DNA from: Adineta ricciae
Taxonomy: Eukaryota > Rotifera > Eurotatoria > Adinetida > Adinetidae
Assembly (NCBI GenBank): GCA_905250025.1
Contig: CAJNOJ010000023.1
Location: forward strand, 372,001 to 436,000
Direction: 5' to 3'
DNA length: 64,000 bases
How positions within the stretch are numbered: position 1 is the first letter of the stretch; each line of letters opens with the position of its first letter. Below are positions 1 to 13,224 of the stretch, piece after piece. The position numbers were made by a program, and so were the translations under genes. A model generated the notes under the pieces. It saw only the letters and a program-made list of their open reading frames with translations, had not been told where the DNA came from and made no database searches.

Positions 1-48
1 ATAGAAAAAAAATCAATCAGAAGATGATACTACAAAAGGGAAAATATG

Positions 49-1898
49 TTAAAGATCACCACTTGTTTGACGATTTTGAAAATAATCAGTCTGAGAAGAG
101 AAGAGAAGAGGAATGATTCGTATCGATAAAACAAGTTTTTCCTACTCACATAAAGTTGTTGCACATCGTTGCCATTATCAGCATTTCCTTCACTGTTATC
201 TTTGCTAATCAATTTGTCATAGGAACGTCGATAGTTTTTATCAATTGACTTCAGGTAAATATCACCTGACTTTAGAATTTCCATCGGCTGTTTTGGCACG
301 AAAGATACTAAAAATATCGCGTATGCGGAAGAATCATACATGAATGAGTCTTACCTTTATGCTGATTCTCTTCACGTTCTAACAGGATTTTGTCCATAAT
401 CTCCGGTGAAATTTCTATTCTCTCGTTGTCAAGGCGTTCGCGAGCACGTTGAATACTTCGCTGTAATTGTGCTAATGTAAATCGACATTCATGAACTTTA
501 CGACAAACTACACTATACATGGACGATGCTAATCCAGAGCCATAGGAAAAAAGTAAAATACGTCGTCCATACAATTGTTCCTCATTTGGTTGACTAAACA
601 AATGATTGCATTTTTAGTTTGGGGATGGGACTGGCAATATTCGTTAATAAATTTTACCTGATTAAAAACGAAAAGAGACTGTAATAAACTGATGATGTAT
701 ACATATTGCCCATGTTTTGTGCAAAATAAACACCCGGCAAAGTTTTCTGTTCATATAACTCTCTACTTTGTTCAATCATTTCCCGTTCAAGTTCTTTATC
801 ATTGATTAATGTACGAATATCGAGATTTCTAAATAAGCAAAGGCAAGTATTTCTATGTAATTCTGATGAACATCTTACTTATATTTTTCTGAGATTGCAC
901 TTGGTATATAGGGACAAGCTCGAATGAGATCATTTAAATATAATCTAGCTAGAGACTTTTGTGCAAGTTTCACATAGGGTGTGTGAAATAGAACGGCGGC
1001 AAATGTCGATAAATTGACTTCGCGTGACGTCAATGTACTCGTATGTGTGTGTGAATGAGATTCATGATTCATTTGCGATTTTGTACAAAACTGCGTATAG
1101 CATGTATCAAGTGCCGAAATCACGCATTGAACACTTAATTGGCCATCGACAATTGGATATAGTGAATTTAAATTAGGTTTATAGAAATCATACACATGCG
1201 CCATATGTGTTGCACGACAACCTGAACAAAGGAGTATGAGAAAAAGACTAGAAAATATCGTTTAGACAGTTGTACCGGATTCAAAAACAACTGGAGCATT
1301 TGGACCGATAAGAAGAGCACAAGCACCAGCACCACCTGTTGGACGGGCATTACCTTTGGGATAGACAGCTATATCACCCATAACTACAACAGCCTAGAGA
1401 GATAGATTACATTCAAAATGTAGTTAGAATCAGCGACTTTTCAGTTCTCCATACGTATCGTCCATCCCAAAAGCTTGATTCAATCCAATGAATAGCATTG
1501 AATATAGCCGCAGTACCACCATAGCAAGCATTTACATTATCTACACCTTCGACAGCTGTATTATCATGATCAACAAATAATTGCATAAGAACTGTTTTTA
1601 TCGATTTTGCTTTATCGATCAACGTTTCTGTTCCAACATCTAGTCGACCAATTTGTTGAGGATGTACACCGGTTTCATCAAGTAAACGTGATAAAACAGT
1701 TAAACATAACGAACATATATCTTCATGATCGGAACATATGGACATACGTTGTTGTCCTAGTCCGATTGTGTATTTGCCTTTTGAGATATTTTCATGCACT
1801 TCCAGTTTCGATTGTTCAACATAAAGTGGCGGAATGTAAAGTTCACAAGCAAGAATACCAACCGATGATGGACGATGTAAATAACCTGCGCCGTTCAT
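49..1898 (-). CDS. HMGCS1: Hydroxymethylglutaryl-CoA synthase, cytosolic type
   Basis: Condenses acetyl-CoA with acetoacetyl-CoA to HMG-CoA, the committed entry to the mevalonate pathway. Seven exons join in phase: 1898-1455, 1393-1276, 1221-879, 828-658, 593-355, 307-150 and 90-49, giving 504 aa (human HMGCS1 has 520). The N-terminus aligns with the family through KYTIGLGQ. The catalytic Cys is residue 125 in NACYGGTAA. Further conserved blocks are [30 protein letters not shown]-like VYDFYKPN, the FHTPY histidine, [11 protein letters not shown] and FSYGSGLA. No mitochondrial presequence precedes the first Met, so a cytosolic form is inferred. The last exon is only 42 nt; it was found as a splice acceptor followed by 13 codons and TAA, and is the least certain part. 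No lesion is visible. Confidence 0.95.
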
Positions 1899-2576
1899 GA
1901 TAATATTCTCTGAAACGAAACAATCTATATGAAAATCCTTCTCTAGTAAAGATAACTATAAACCATCAATAAGAAATAATAAACAATGGAATGTATATGT
2001 GTTATGTTGAATGGTTGATTGTTGGATACCAATTTTAGACAGATGCAACATATATGACTCATGCGAATATGGAAAAGAAGGAAGGAAGGAAAGAAAGAAT
2101 GAATGACATTAATGGCACAGAATGCATCTAATAAATGAACTTTAGGGTAGTTGGCACTAGTCTACTGTCGCTTTCATCAAATTAATTTTTATCGAGCTTT
2201 TTCACCTTCTCATGTGTTATTCCGACGAAAAATTCATATCTGCAGTTAGTTTTAGTAAACATTCAGCAATGATTCGGGAACAACGTGAATGACAGGCGAA
2301 TTTTCATTCTTCATTGTGAAAACAGAAAAATACGTACTGAATTGTATATGCATATTAGTCTCTACTAGCATTTCATCTCTGACGCATTTAAATATTGATC
2401 TGGAGGATTTTATCTGTTACCAAACACAAGAGTTGACTGATCAATATATTCTTTGTATTTACATGTGTATCATATTCCAAAGTAAGTTGATAAGTAGTTT
2501 TAGGTACGAAGAGGTAGTTTATATATTTAGCTAAGATAAAAAGCCGAATATTAAAGGATTTCTTTTTGTTTTTGAT
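1899..2576. other. Intergenic region between HMGCS and the first polyserase
   Basis: These genes diverge, so the stretch should hold both promoters. It is AT-rich, with a short GGAA/GAAA purine tract near 2080-2100. No coding exon is convincing; a short open frame at 2289-2534 has no recognisable content. Confidence 0.6.
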
Positions 2577-5550
2577 ATGATGAGAATTGACTTGATTCGT
2601 TTCTGGCTCTTATTGAATCTAAATGTAGTATGTCGAGCAGCTAGTTATGCGTGTGAAAAGAAAGCAGTGTCGTGTGGTTGTGGACAAGCAGCTGTAGCAA
2701 TCAATGCGCGGATCGTCAATGGTGAAGAAGCTGTGCCCTATAGTTGGCCGATGATGGTATCATTGAGATATAAGTGTAAAACTAATGGCGACTCAACAAC
2801 ACATTGTTGTGGTGGAACGATTCTTAGTGAATCGTATATATTAACAGCAGCTCATTGTGTCGATACTTTACCTGAGAACGTGAAAGATCAGAATGTAACA
2901 ATTGCTGCTGGCATGCATGATCAATCGAAGCAAAATCGAATCATTCGTAACGTTGATAAAATCATATTTCATCCGTTATGGAAAACATTCCATACTGAAT
3001 ATCAATACGATATCGCTTTACTTCGTTTATCGAAGCCACTTGATCTGCAAACGAACTCATCTTTGGCTCGAACGTGTCTTCCACCCCGTTTTGATACGTT
3101 GGAGAAGATGCTCGATTATTCTTCAAATGCGACTGGTTTAGTAGTGATCGGATGGGGAAAATTAGGAACAGATGGAAATTTTCCTGATCTTCTTCAACAG
3201 GTATCTGTTAATTCAATACCGTACCTCGATAGACGATGTACAAAAGTCATGTCATATCCAAGTGTGCAAATGTGTGCCGGAGTTGACGACGATATCAGTG
3301 GTAAGATAGTTCATTTTTTTAGAAAAAAATCGTTCTTTAATATGCATATTATCATCGAATTGTCTCAGATGCTTGCCAAGGTATAATAGTTATAATCGAG
3401 TTATTTATTTTGATTTTCTCTTTTTTCTCTTCATGAACAGGTGATTCAGGTGGCCCTATTCTGCAATGGATTGGTGATCGTTGGGAGCAACTAGGACTTG
3501 TCTCTTATGGCGTAACAGGCTGTGGAATAAAAGGTTTTCCGACAGTTTACACTCGACTGACTTATTTTCATGATTGGATCGTATCACATATTCAACAAGA
3601 TAACCATACAAATATAGTGGAAAATATAACTGCAGCCAATCCTGTCATTTACCGTTGTCGCGTTGGGTTTCATCAATGTGGCTGTAGTAAGAAGAACGTT
3701 GTTTTATCTTCAACAGCATTGGTTCCAAGTGAAAACGCATTGCCATTCACATGGTCAATGATTGTTTCGATACGTGTTGCTTCGAACAACGAGCATATCT
3801 GCACGGGAACAATTGTAGAAAACTATCTTATTCTAACAGCAGCTCATTGTGTGATCAATCGAATATTAGAGGAGATTTTCATTGAAGCGGGCATGTATTC
3901 CCAAGATGAACCTGATGCAATCATTCGGCACGTAGATCACATGTATATACATCCTAATTATAGTAGAACAGCTGATTCTTATATCAATGATGTTGCTATT
4001 CTTCACTTGTCAAAATCGCTGTTTTCAGAAAATAACGCATATCTCACACCGATATGTCAACCCTCGCCAGTAGGTTATTGGATAAATACTAGGACTCAGT
4101 TGGTTATTAGCGGTTGGAATATCACCAATAGCTCTCGTGTATCGAATACAAAGATATTACAACAGACTGAAATTTATCTTATTGAAGGCGATGATCATCA
4201 ACGCTCGATACCAATGGATCAGCGTGAGAATCAATTCTATGCTGGTCGCCGTGTGACAGATTCTTCTTTCACAGATCTATGTTATGCAGGTAGGTGAAGT
4301 TTCTTTAAGAGAGAAATGCAGCTATCGAGACATTGATTTTTTCATACAGCCGATCCAGGAAGTCCCGTTTTTTATTGGACTGACAATCACTGGATACAAG
4401 TAGGTTTTGCATCCCATTGTAGTATGCATGACAATCATGGCATTTTTACAAACTTGAGTAATTATGCTAATTGGATAGAAAGCATCTTCAAACTGACTGA
4501 AATGAGACCATCGAATACATATCACTGTGATAGAAATGCATCATGTGGCTGTGGGCCAACAGATGTGACCTTGACATCATTACGTGTTATTGGAGGTGAA
4601 GTCACGATTGATCATAGTTGGCCAATGATAATATCGATTCAACTCTACGGAGAGTGGCATGTATGCAGTGGAACGATTCTATCTGATTTATTCGTATTAA
4701 CTGCTGCTCAATGCGTGGCTGGTTGGGGAATCACAGAGACTGCGACTGTCATAGCTGGTGCTCCTAATCTTTCGAGTCCAGACAAGATTTCCCGGAGAAT
4801 TGATCAAGTCTATATCCATCCAAATTACTCAAACATCGAACCTAATTTACATAACATTGCGATTATTCGAATAAATCAGCCACTTCCATTGAAAGATGAA
4901 TCATCTACAATACGAAAAACATGTCTATCATCAAACACCGAAGTGCCATTCAATGAATATCCAGCGCCCAATTCGAAACTAGTAGTTCTTGGATGGAGTA
5001 ATTTCGATGTTGAAAATGGAACATCGTCGAGACTTCGACAAATACCAGTTCGGTTCATTGATGCTAAACATAAGTCATGTGCAAATGCTATCATCAATGA
5101 AACCTATCAATTCTGTGCTGCACTGTCAAATGATGATCATAGTATTGGTCTAAATTACTTATTGAGTTGTAAGAAAATCGAAAGGAATTTTCCTTTACAC
5201 TTCATTTGTATATTCAGATGATGCAGGCGGACCGATTATGATGTTCAAGAATAATCATTGGGAACAAGTAAATGATTGACGATAGTACATATAATTCTTT
5301 TATTGACTTATTTATCTAGATTGGAATTATTACAAAACCACACGGAATCGAGACGATTAGTAAACCTGAGCTATACATACGGATATCACCATACAAAGAA
5401 TGGATCCAAAGTACTATTGGTTTCCCCTTGCCCGTCTATCCAACACTTAATAATGGTATTCATTACTCAAGATATAATACTTTCAATTTGAGTACATTTT
5501 TCTTGACGAATATCATGTATTTATTTATTCATTCAGTTTATATAACATAA
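2577..5550 (+). CDS. Secreted polyserase A: three trypsin-like (S1) domains, only the first with an intact triad
   Basis: Extracellular serine protease of 894 aa: signal peptide (residues about 1-22), then three S1 domains, each preceded by a Cys-rich CGCG-type leader. Exons: 2577-3300, 3369-3380 (12 nt), 3441-4289, 4350-5168, 5218-5267, 5320-5550. Domain 1 has an activation site before IVNG, His in AAHC, Asp in YDIALLRL, Ser in GDSGGP and Asp189 in the microexon, so trypsin-like cleavage after Lys/Arg is expected. Domain 2 keeps His and Asp but has DPGSP instead of DSGGP, so the nucleophile is lost. Domain 3 has lost all three: AAQC (H to Q), HNIAII (D to N), DAGGP (S to A). A hydrophobic C-terminal tail (about 5480-5547) could be a GPI signal or membrane anchor. 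A second three-domain gene follows 333 bp downstream in the same orientation. Confidence 0.9.
3369..3380 (+). other. 12-nt microexon encoding S1-pocket residues 189-192 of polyserase A domain 1
   Basis: Flanked by cag and gt, phase 1 on both sides. Inserting it turns the junction into S-D-A-C-Q-GDSGGP, the expected trypsin sequence around Asp189, Cys191 and Ser195. Skipping keeps the reading frame but removes the pocket Asp and the disulfide Cys. Confidence 0.85.
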
Positions 5551-5883
5551 GTGCATAGAACTAGACTTGTTATAAACTTCATGATACTGTCTAAACGAAA
5601 GATTATCAACAAATAACAATTTATTGTTATTAGCCATAAAAAAAGAATTATTATTACTTTGTATGTCGTCACTAATCAAATGCAAGATAACAGATGTATT
5701 TTCGCAATAGTTTAAACTCTAACATTTCAAAGGAAACAAAAGAAGTTGTCTTATTTTCGAAAATATAGATAAGAAAGAGAAATTACAGAACAAAACACGA
5801 AAGATTTTCTTCTACTATCACAATGCATTTATCAGGTTTTCGCATCACGCTTCAAACGTCAAATTTAGGGGCGAAATATTCAT
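5551..5883 (+). other. Spacer between the two polyserase genes
   Basis: AT-rich, with no coding content seen. It should hold the 3' end of polyserase A and the promoter of polyserase B. A poly-purine and poly-A rich stretch lies at 5730-5800. Confidence 0.6.
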
Positions 5884-8877
5884 ATGATGAATACTGCGCT
5901 GCAAAGATATGTATTTTTACTATTAACCATTGCTGTGTTATGTTCTACAGTGGACTACAAACAAAATCATCAAATCGATCCATTACCGTATACATCATCT
6001 ATGATAGTTTCAATTAGACACAAGAATGATATAAATACACATCGGTATACTGGAACAATTCTAACTGATTCGTATATCTTAACAGCTGCACATTATGTTG
6101 ATAGTTCATCAGATGATTTAATCATTTCGTATAAATCAGAAGAAAATCTTGGAAAAATCAATCGAGTTTATATTCATCCAGAATGGAAGGATTACCATCG
6201 CTACAGAAAAGATAATGTCGCTCTTCTACGTTTATCAAATCGGTTGAACTTCACTGTACATAGACAACTCTCTCGAGCGCGTCTTTCACCTCGTGTTCAT
6301 CTGTTGGAGAATACAATGCTACAAATTATCGATTGGCAACGAAATACCAGAGTATTCTTGATAGCTAACAATGATTCCTTATGCAACAGCTTCATCGATG
6401 GCGATGAACAACAGTTCTGTGTAAGATTCTACGAAAGTAGCCAAGGTTAGTAGGCGTTTTTCTGACCATTCACGAACACATTAGTTTATTCTAGAAGATG
6501 CGGTAGGAAAACCGATATTTCAATGGATGAATCATCGTTGGGTACAAGTAAGACATAAAATCTTATATTAAAACTTCACAATGTACAAGTGTCAATATAG
6601 ATTGGCATCGTTCATTTAGCTACAAAATATACAGACGATAGCTATATAGGTGTTGTCACCAGCTTACATCACTATTATAACTGGCTAGAGTCCATTGTCA
6701 ATACACCAAACTTCAGAACTCTCAGTATTGGAGTGACAGCAAATGTCGCAAGAAACGTACCAACAACCTACGAGTGTAGTGTTCATAGCACATCTTGTGG
6801 TTGTAGCGGAGAAAATGTAAAATTATCATCGACAAGAATTTTTGGAGGCGAAGAAGCTGTTCCATACAGCTGGTCTATGGTCGTTTCGATTCATTTTAAT
6901 GATTCCGATGAACCATCTTGTACGGGTTCCATTCTCACCGGATCTTACGTGTTAACTTCAGCAGGCTGTGTAGATGGTGCATCAGAAATGGATTTGCACA
7001 TTGTCGCCGGTGTGCACAATCGATTGGAAGATTTTCCTACGATCCGCTATGTACAAAAAATTCATATACATCCAGACTGGAACAGAAGTGACCATACCTA
7101 CGGAAATGATATTGCGTTGCTCTATGTTTTCCCACCGTTACCAATTAATGGTCGGGGAAATCCTGCTCTAACATGTGTACCACATATTAATTCATTGACT
7201 GAATCAGTAAATTATCCATTACAAGGTAGTCAGTTAGTAATGGTTGGTTGGGGTTCAGCTGGAGACGATAGTCACGCCATGTCTGAGACACTTCAACAAG
7301 TCAGTATCGATGTGAGCAATAAAAACGATCCAAACTGTATAAAAAACGTTCGCGATGCCGATAAACAATTTTGTGCTGGAAGATCAAATCGAAGTAAGGA
7401 AAATATTTTCTTCTCCTCAACTGTTTATTTTTCTTTTTCGTACGTTCACCTAGGCCCGTGTCGTGGTAAGCTTGAATGTCCGAATGTCTCCTTTTATATC
7501 TGAAATCGATGAATTTTAGGTGATTTAGGCGGTCCAATATTTCAATGGAAAGGAACATATTGGGATCAGGTAAAACCTTTTATATTCAGTACCATGTTTT
7601 CCTGAATATCATTTGACTTGAAATAGGTGGGAATCACTAGTTACGGAGGACAATGTGATCAGGTTGATTCACCAGCTGTGTTCACACGTTTGGCGGTATA
7701 CTTCAATTGGATGGAGTCTGTTGTCAATAGTTCTCTGACAACTACAACGCCTTCGCCACCTCCTGTGCCTATTGTACATGAATGTAACAAAGCATCAACG
7801 TGTGGTTGTGGTCAAACAGATGTAGCTCTGACACCCTCGCGAATTGTCGGTGGTGAGGACGCACTTGACGATAGTTGGCCGATGATCGTGTCACTTCGTT
7901 TAAATGGATCTATTGATCATTTGTGTGGCGGAACAATTTTGTCTGCATCCTTTATTCTAACTGCTGCTCATTGTCTTCGTAATCTATCCGAAACATATCC
8001 TACAGATTTGTCTATTGCAGCAGGTATGACGAATCGTTCAGATCCAGGACGAATTCTACGTAATATTGATCGAATTCACGTCCATCCATATTATCTTGGT
8101 GGATCAGATGACAAACGACATGATATAGCTTTACTACACGTAGACCAACCGTTCGTGTTTGAATCTGATTTGAAATTGACGAAAACATGCGTTCATCGCC
8201 TGGATTCATCGCTGCCAGTTGATCAATATCCTAAAAATGGAACACGTCTTGTCATCATTGGATGGGGCGTGATGCAATTTGGTACAAAGTATATTCCTGA
8301 AATTCTTCAACAAGCACAAGTTTTCAGTATTGACAATGACCATTCCATATGCAAAAAATCGATTCAAGACAGTGAATTGCAATTTTGTGCTGGATTATAC
8401 GAAGGTGGAAAAGGTATGTTGCACTGGATTTAACCTTACTCGTAATATTTCAATATATTGTTTTTTTTTAGATTCATGTGAAGGTAAATATAACGAATAA
8501 AAGCAGTTCTAGTATTTTTCATTGAGAACAAATAATAATTTTAAGGAGATTCCGGTGGACCTATATTTCAGTGGACAGGACAATATTGGGAACAAGTCGG
8601 TGTTGTTTCTTATGGAACAGGTTGTGCAGATGCGTATTTTCCTGGTGTATACACTCGACTATCATTCTATTACGATTGGATTCAAAATATTCTGATTCGA
8701 AATGGTGAACATCTGGAATCAGGCACTTTGTCTAGTTCAACCATGACTCGATTCACCACATCTGCTGACCTCATACCTCATTCGAATACAATCAGCATGT
8801 ATCATTTCTATAAATATCATTTTCATGTAGTCATCTATGGATTAAGTTTAATTTTATTTTCGCTATGTTATCAATAA
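5884..8877 (+). CDS. Secreted polyserase B: three trypsin-like (S1) domains, only the last with an intact triad
   Basis: 866 aa in eight exons: 5884-6445, 6495-6547, 6601-7393, 7454-7465, 7520-7569, 7627-8413, 8472-8483, 8546-8877. A signal peptide covers about residues 1-21. Domain 1 is degenerate: no CGCG leader or IVGG activation site, AAHY in place of AAHC, and DAVGKP in place of GDSGGP (Ser to Val). Domain 2 has the CGCG leader and IFGG but SAGC (His to Gly) and GDLGGP (Ser to Leu). Domain 3 is complete: leader CGCG, IVGG, AAHC, HDIALL, GKDSCEGDSGGP. A Thr/Pro linker (TTTTPSPPP) separates domains 2 and 3. The C-terminus ends in a hydrophobic helix just before TAA, suggesting a GPI signal or membrane anchor. 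Domain order is the mirror of polyserase A, where the active domain comes first. Confidence 0.9.
7454..7465 (+). other. 12-nt microexon, polyserase B domain 2
   Basis: Bounded by ctag and gtaagc, phase 1 on both sides. Encodes S-P-C-R before GDLGGP, keeping Cys191 but not Asp189. It sits exactly where the microexons of the two active domains sit. Confidence 0.8.
8472..8483 (+). other. 12-nt microexon, polyserase B domain 3
   Basis: Bounded by a T-rich ttag acceptor and gtaaat. Completes GKDSCEGDSGGP, supplying Asp189, Ser190, Cys191 and Glu192 of the active protease domain. Confidence 0.85.
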
Positions 8878-9715
8878 ACATGAACGATGCAGTTTGAGAA
8901 ACATCATTATTATTTGCATACTTTCATCTACTTCTCAGCTCATAAGATTCGTACGTATATCCACGTTAATTAATTTTCATCTCCTTGACGAATTTCTTGT
9001 TTTTCTTTCCTCTTCGGAGTCATGCTAGTTAAGTGTAAACATAGTTGACTAGGTAAGTTGTAACTATTTTTATATTTCACATTGTTTATTTAAAGAGGAA
9101 TTCTTCATCTTTTCTAAAGTATCAATAAATAAAACAATACATTGGTAATAAATTTCTTTTCTCTTTTTTTTTTCAATTTTTTCTTGTCTCTTACCGATCT
9201 TGTCTCTTTCATGTTTCTCTTTTTATACATCATAGACAAAGGAAAACAAAATCAAACACAACACAACAATAGTAAAACCGATGATGAAGACGGAAGAAAA
9301 AAAAGAAAAGAAAATTTTTCTATATACAAACAATGTGACCAAACACGACCGACGAAAAACGAAAAGAGAAAACCATAAATACATTCATACGTACTACAGA
9401 CAACAAACAAAGCAGTAGGTGCCATCGTTAACAAGCACAAAAGGAGAAAAGAAATATGAAGAGGAAAAGGAAAACCAAAACCGATAGAGAGGAGCAATAT
9501 GCCCAATAGAAGAATTTGAATAAGTCAACGTTTAATTAACCACAAGAAGAGAAAATGAAAAAAAAAACTATATACATTGTATATAGACTAAGGCAAAGAA
9601 AAAGAAGAAATGAGTGGAGAGAGCGAAAAGACCAATCTACTGTTATATATGTGCGTGCGTTTGATAAAGAGAATGGATATCTGACATGATGTCTGTGTTG
9701 GAAAGAATTTTTATT
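8878..9715. other. Intergenic region between convergent polyserase B and FOXP
   Basis: The two genes converge here, so the region should be largely 3' UTR. It is AT-rich with T and A runs; the frames at 9142-9506 come from low-complexity sequence. AATAAA occurs at the polyserase B stop and near 9125. No gene is seen. Confidence 0.6.
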
Positions 9716-12700
9716 TTATTCATCAACTTGTTCATCATCTCCATGTGTTAAACTAAAAGAAAAATCGTATATGCTAAACTTCCGTTCGATCTGCTCAAAT
9801 AAATAACCTCATATCATTTTGTACATCGTCATCATCTTCAGTATGATCGTATTGATTATGATTCATACCTCTTGATTGATCATTGTGCGAACCATTATTA
9901 TCATTGACACTATTGGAATTGTTATCGTCATCATCATCATCATCTTCAACATGATGTGAATGTAAGAGACCCTTGAAAATAGAACAATAACAATCGTATG
10001 TTCGCATTTGTATTTCAGAATTTTTCTTTTACTTTAAAATCCTTGTAATCATCGTCCACACTAAATGGATAAGAATACAGCGCTTGATCGTCACCAGTAG
10101 ATGTATTATGACTGAAAAATGAATTGTAGAGTATTTTCAATTCAATGTGAAGAAGGATTTCTCTTACCCATAGGAAGACGACGATTCATTATGGCTATTT
10201 CCTTTTTCTGCTCCACGCGTCAAACGTCGCTTACAAAATTCATTTTCGTCGACAGTCCACACTGCGCCTTTGATATTTTCTACGCGCATGAAACATTTAT
10301 GTAATGATAAATTATGTCGTACAGCATTCTATTTTTTAAATAACAAGTCAGTTGGATTGAAAATTCATGCATGAATGTAGATTATTACCTTCCATGTTTG
10401 AGCATTTTTGCGAAAATAAAGAAATTGTGCTTCGAACCATTTGTAAACTTCATTTAACGTTAACTGATTATCTGGAGATTCAATAATTGCCTACGATAGA
10501 CATAATTATATACGAGATAGTTGCATTTTTTTTTCATGTTGAAATACCTGACGAATTAGCGTGGCATATGTAAATGGTGGACGTACATCGTGCGTCATAT
10601 AATAATCACGATTTTTCAATTCTAGAAATAGAAATGAGCCAATTTCCTTCTCTTGACTTCTCATTTACATTTTACAAAACCAACCTTTGCCTTTTCCTGC
10701 GCGTTTACCACCTAGGGCTAGCATCGCTTTCGTTTTTTTACTCATTTGATGTTTGCCAACTGAGCCCATGGATACAATAGATAAATTATTTCCATTCGAT
10801 CTCGAAGGTGTCGATGTATTACCATTCGTCACCATCATATCATCATCATCGTCCTCATCGTCTTCATCTTCTTGGGTGTCATCTCCAACTTCTTCTTCGA
10901 CAGTATGAACAGGTGGTGGAGAGCTTGATACACTAGCGCGTAGAATGGCAGATGTTGTGGCATTATTCGCGCAGGATAGATCTTGCGGTGTTGCCGTTGA
11001 TTTCACTAAACCAGCTGATGTTAAAAAGGCGTTTTCTAATTTCACAATAGGTAGATGATGCATCGATGACGTTGGAGATGATAACTGATTTGAACGATTG
11101 TTATGATACGATGCTAAGGTACGTGATGGTTGGTGTGTGATAATATGTGCTGTTGTCGTCGTTGGATTCGATGTCGATGCACCATTCGAAATGATCTGTT
11201 GGTTTCCGCCATGCAAATGTTTCATCATTGATTGAAGAATTTCACGTTCACGTGCCAATAACGCCTCCAGTTGTTGAACGACATGTTGTTGTACGCGTGC
11301 TTGAGCAACAGATCGATCATCAAGCGAATGTTCGTCACTAAGATGTCGATTGAAATTAACCAATGACGAACACAATGTATCACAACTTGGCCAACGACAA
11401 TGATTTCGTTGATATAACGGATTATTAGATAACTCCTGTTGGGTCGAACGATTTATCGTTGTTGTTGTTGCTGTCGGCATGATAATACGTGTTTCGGTTG
11501 AAGTATTTGAATTCGTTCCGAGAAGGTTCAAACCTATGCAGAGCAAAATCAACTACGTTCTCAAATCTGTGTATGTAGAACAATCCAATGAAATAAACGT
11601 GCAAAATATTCGAGCAATAAAAAGAAATTCTCGGTCCATTGCACGCACAAATCACTCAGAATAAAAGTAGAACACTATGCTGTATTAGCTTTTATTACGA
11701 ACCGGTTGAGGTTCGACCTGTAGCTAACAGATCAGTTATATTCATCGTGTTCGCCGGCTGGTATGGATGTGTTGAAATCGAAATAATCGATGGCGATTCT
11801 GCTGTCACTTACAAACACAGAAATAGTTTATAAGAAGAAAAATGTTAGTCTTTTTTTTCTCAGAGAAAAAATAAACAATGAAAAAGAACAAAAACAGTAT
11901 GCGTACCAGTAGTCGAAGAGTTGGTAGGCGTAGTCGTTGTTAAATATTGAACAGTAGCTGTTGTTGGTTGATTCGAGTTAGTTGAATTTGTAATACTGAA
12001 TAAACTTGGAATCTGTTGTTGTTGTTGCTGCTGCTGCTGCTTAGAAGATACTTGTTGAAGAAGCAATTGCTGGCTCGCTAATTGAGTCTAATACGCATGT
12101 GCAGTGAAGAGAAATTTCGAATACGAATATCATTATTTACTTGAATCTGTTTGATTACTTCTGAATTCGATGGAGTTGTACTCGGTGCTGGTGTTGTTTG
12201 AACAAGATTAAGTTGAATTTGTTCACTTAGTTGTTGATTTATCTTTTCAACAAGTAGCCGTTGCTAGATAAAGTAAAAGAAGAACTATGAGATGAGATGA
12301 GATGTAACAATAACGTATGTGTTTTCTTGAAATCAATATTTATTCATCAACGCTCGTTACAGATGCCATAGCTTACATGAAACAACATACAAATAGGAGA
12401 GATAGTCTCGTTGGTTGTTGTTGTTTTTTGTTGTGCGTATGTGTTTTGTGTATGTGTATGTGTGTGTGTTGCTTTCTCTCTTTCTTTTCTTCGTTTTTTT
12501 TTACTCTATTATTAATTTTCTTTCCTTCTCGTTCTTATTCTCCATATATGTTGTTTTTTTGGCCGTCCTCACAAGCGAACACTATAAGCAACATCCTGTG
12601 CGTGCGATGTTTGTCGTGCAACGAATGGGATGTCAAAGAAAGATGGAGAGTCGAAGAAAGAAAGGGAGAGGAGAAGAAGAGAAAAAAAAATGAGAAAGCA

Positions 12701-13224
12701 AATCATATTGTTCATAGTCTATGTATGAAAAGACACATATTGTAGGCTTCATAAATGACCATAGACGTTTGATAAATAGAGACAGAGAGGGATATGTGTA
12801 TATATGTATATACACAAGTTGACCTGTTACATCACATGAATTATATACCTGTTCCGGGCTTGTTAGTATTTGTTGAATAAGCATATTTTGTATTGCATTC
12901 GATGATGGTTGTAAATATTGAAGCATAGTTGATGTTGTGACCGGCTGTTGTTGTTGTTGCGGGGATACTGAAGTTGATATATAGTCACTTGAATCGATTA
13001 AGCGTAATGTACCCTAATAGAGAGACAGAAGAAACTGGGTATTAGGCACTGAGTTCAATGTATTTTCTCGAGAATACGATTACATTATTCGATGATGTTG
13101 GAGAAACGATAGTTGTACCATTCTGTAAATGACCTGTCTGCTCATTAAGAATGGTAGTTGATGATGTTTTCGCTCTTGTTGCTGCCTGTAATTTAGATGT
13201 TCGATTTGTTGTTGTTACTCTCAT
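9716..13224 (-). CDS. FOXP: FOXP-family forkhead transcription factor
   Basis: Nuclear DNA-binding regulator. Eleven exons join in phase: 13224-13084, 13013-12849, 12263-12141, 12087-11907, 11533-10685, 10621-10548, 10490-10389, 10328-10168, 10111-10033, 9971-9808, 9752-9716, about 691 aa. The N-terminal half is Gln-rich, with a short polyQ run near 12010. A C2H2 finger (CRWPSC...HLSDEH) leads straight into LDDRS and a leucine zipper ([12 protein letters not shown]), the FOXP dimerisation module. The forkhead domain starts at [14 protein letters not shown] and includes the recognition helix [13 protein letters not shown] and GAVWTVDE. The tail is strongly acidic. A 37-nt last exon restores an MSL motif and an acidic end seen in vertebrate FOXPs. 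The start is uncertain: an AG lies directly before the ATG, so 5' exons may exist. Two donors (gttatt, gttggt) are weak. Confidence 0.93.
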
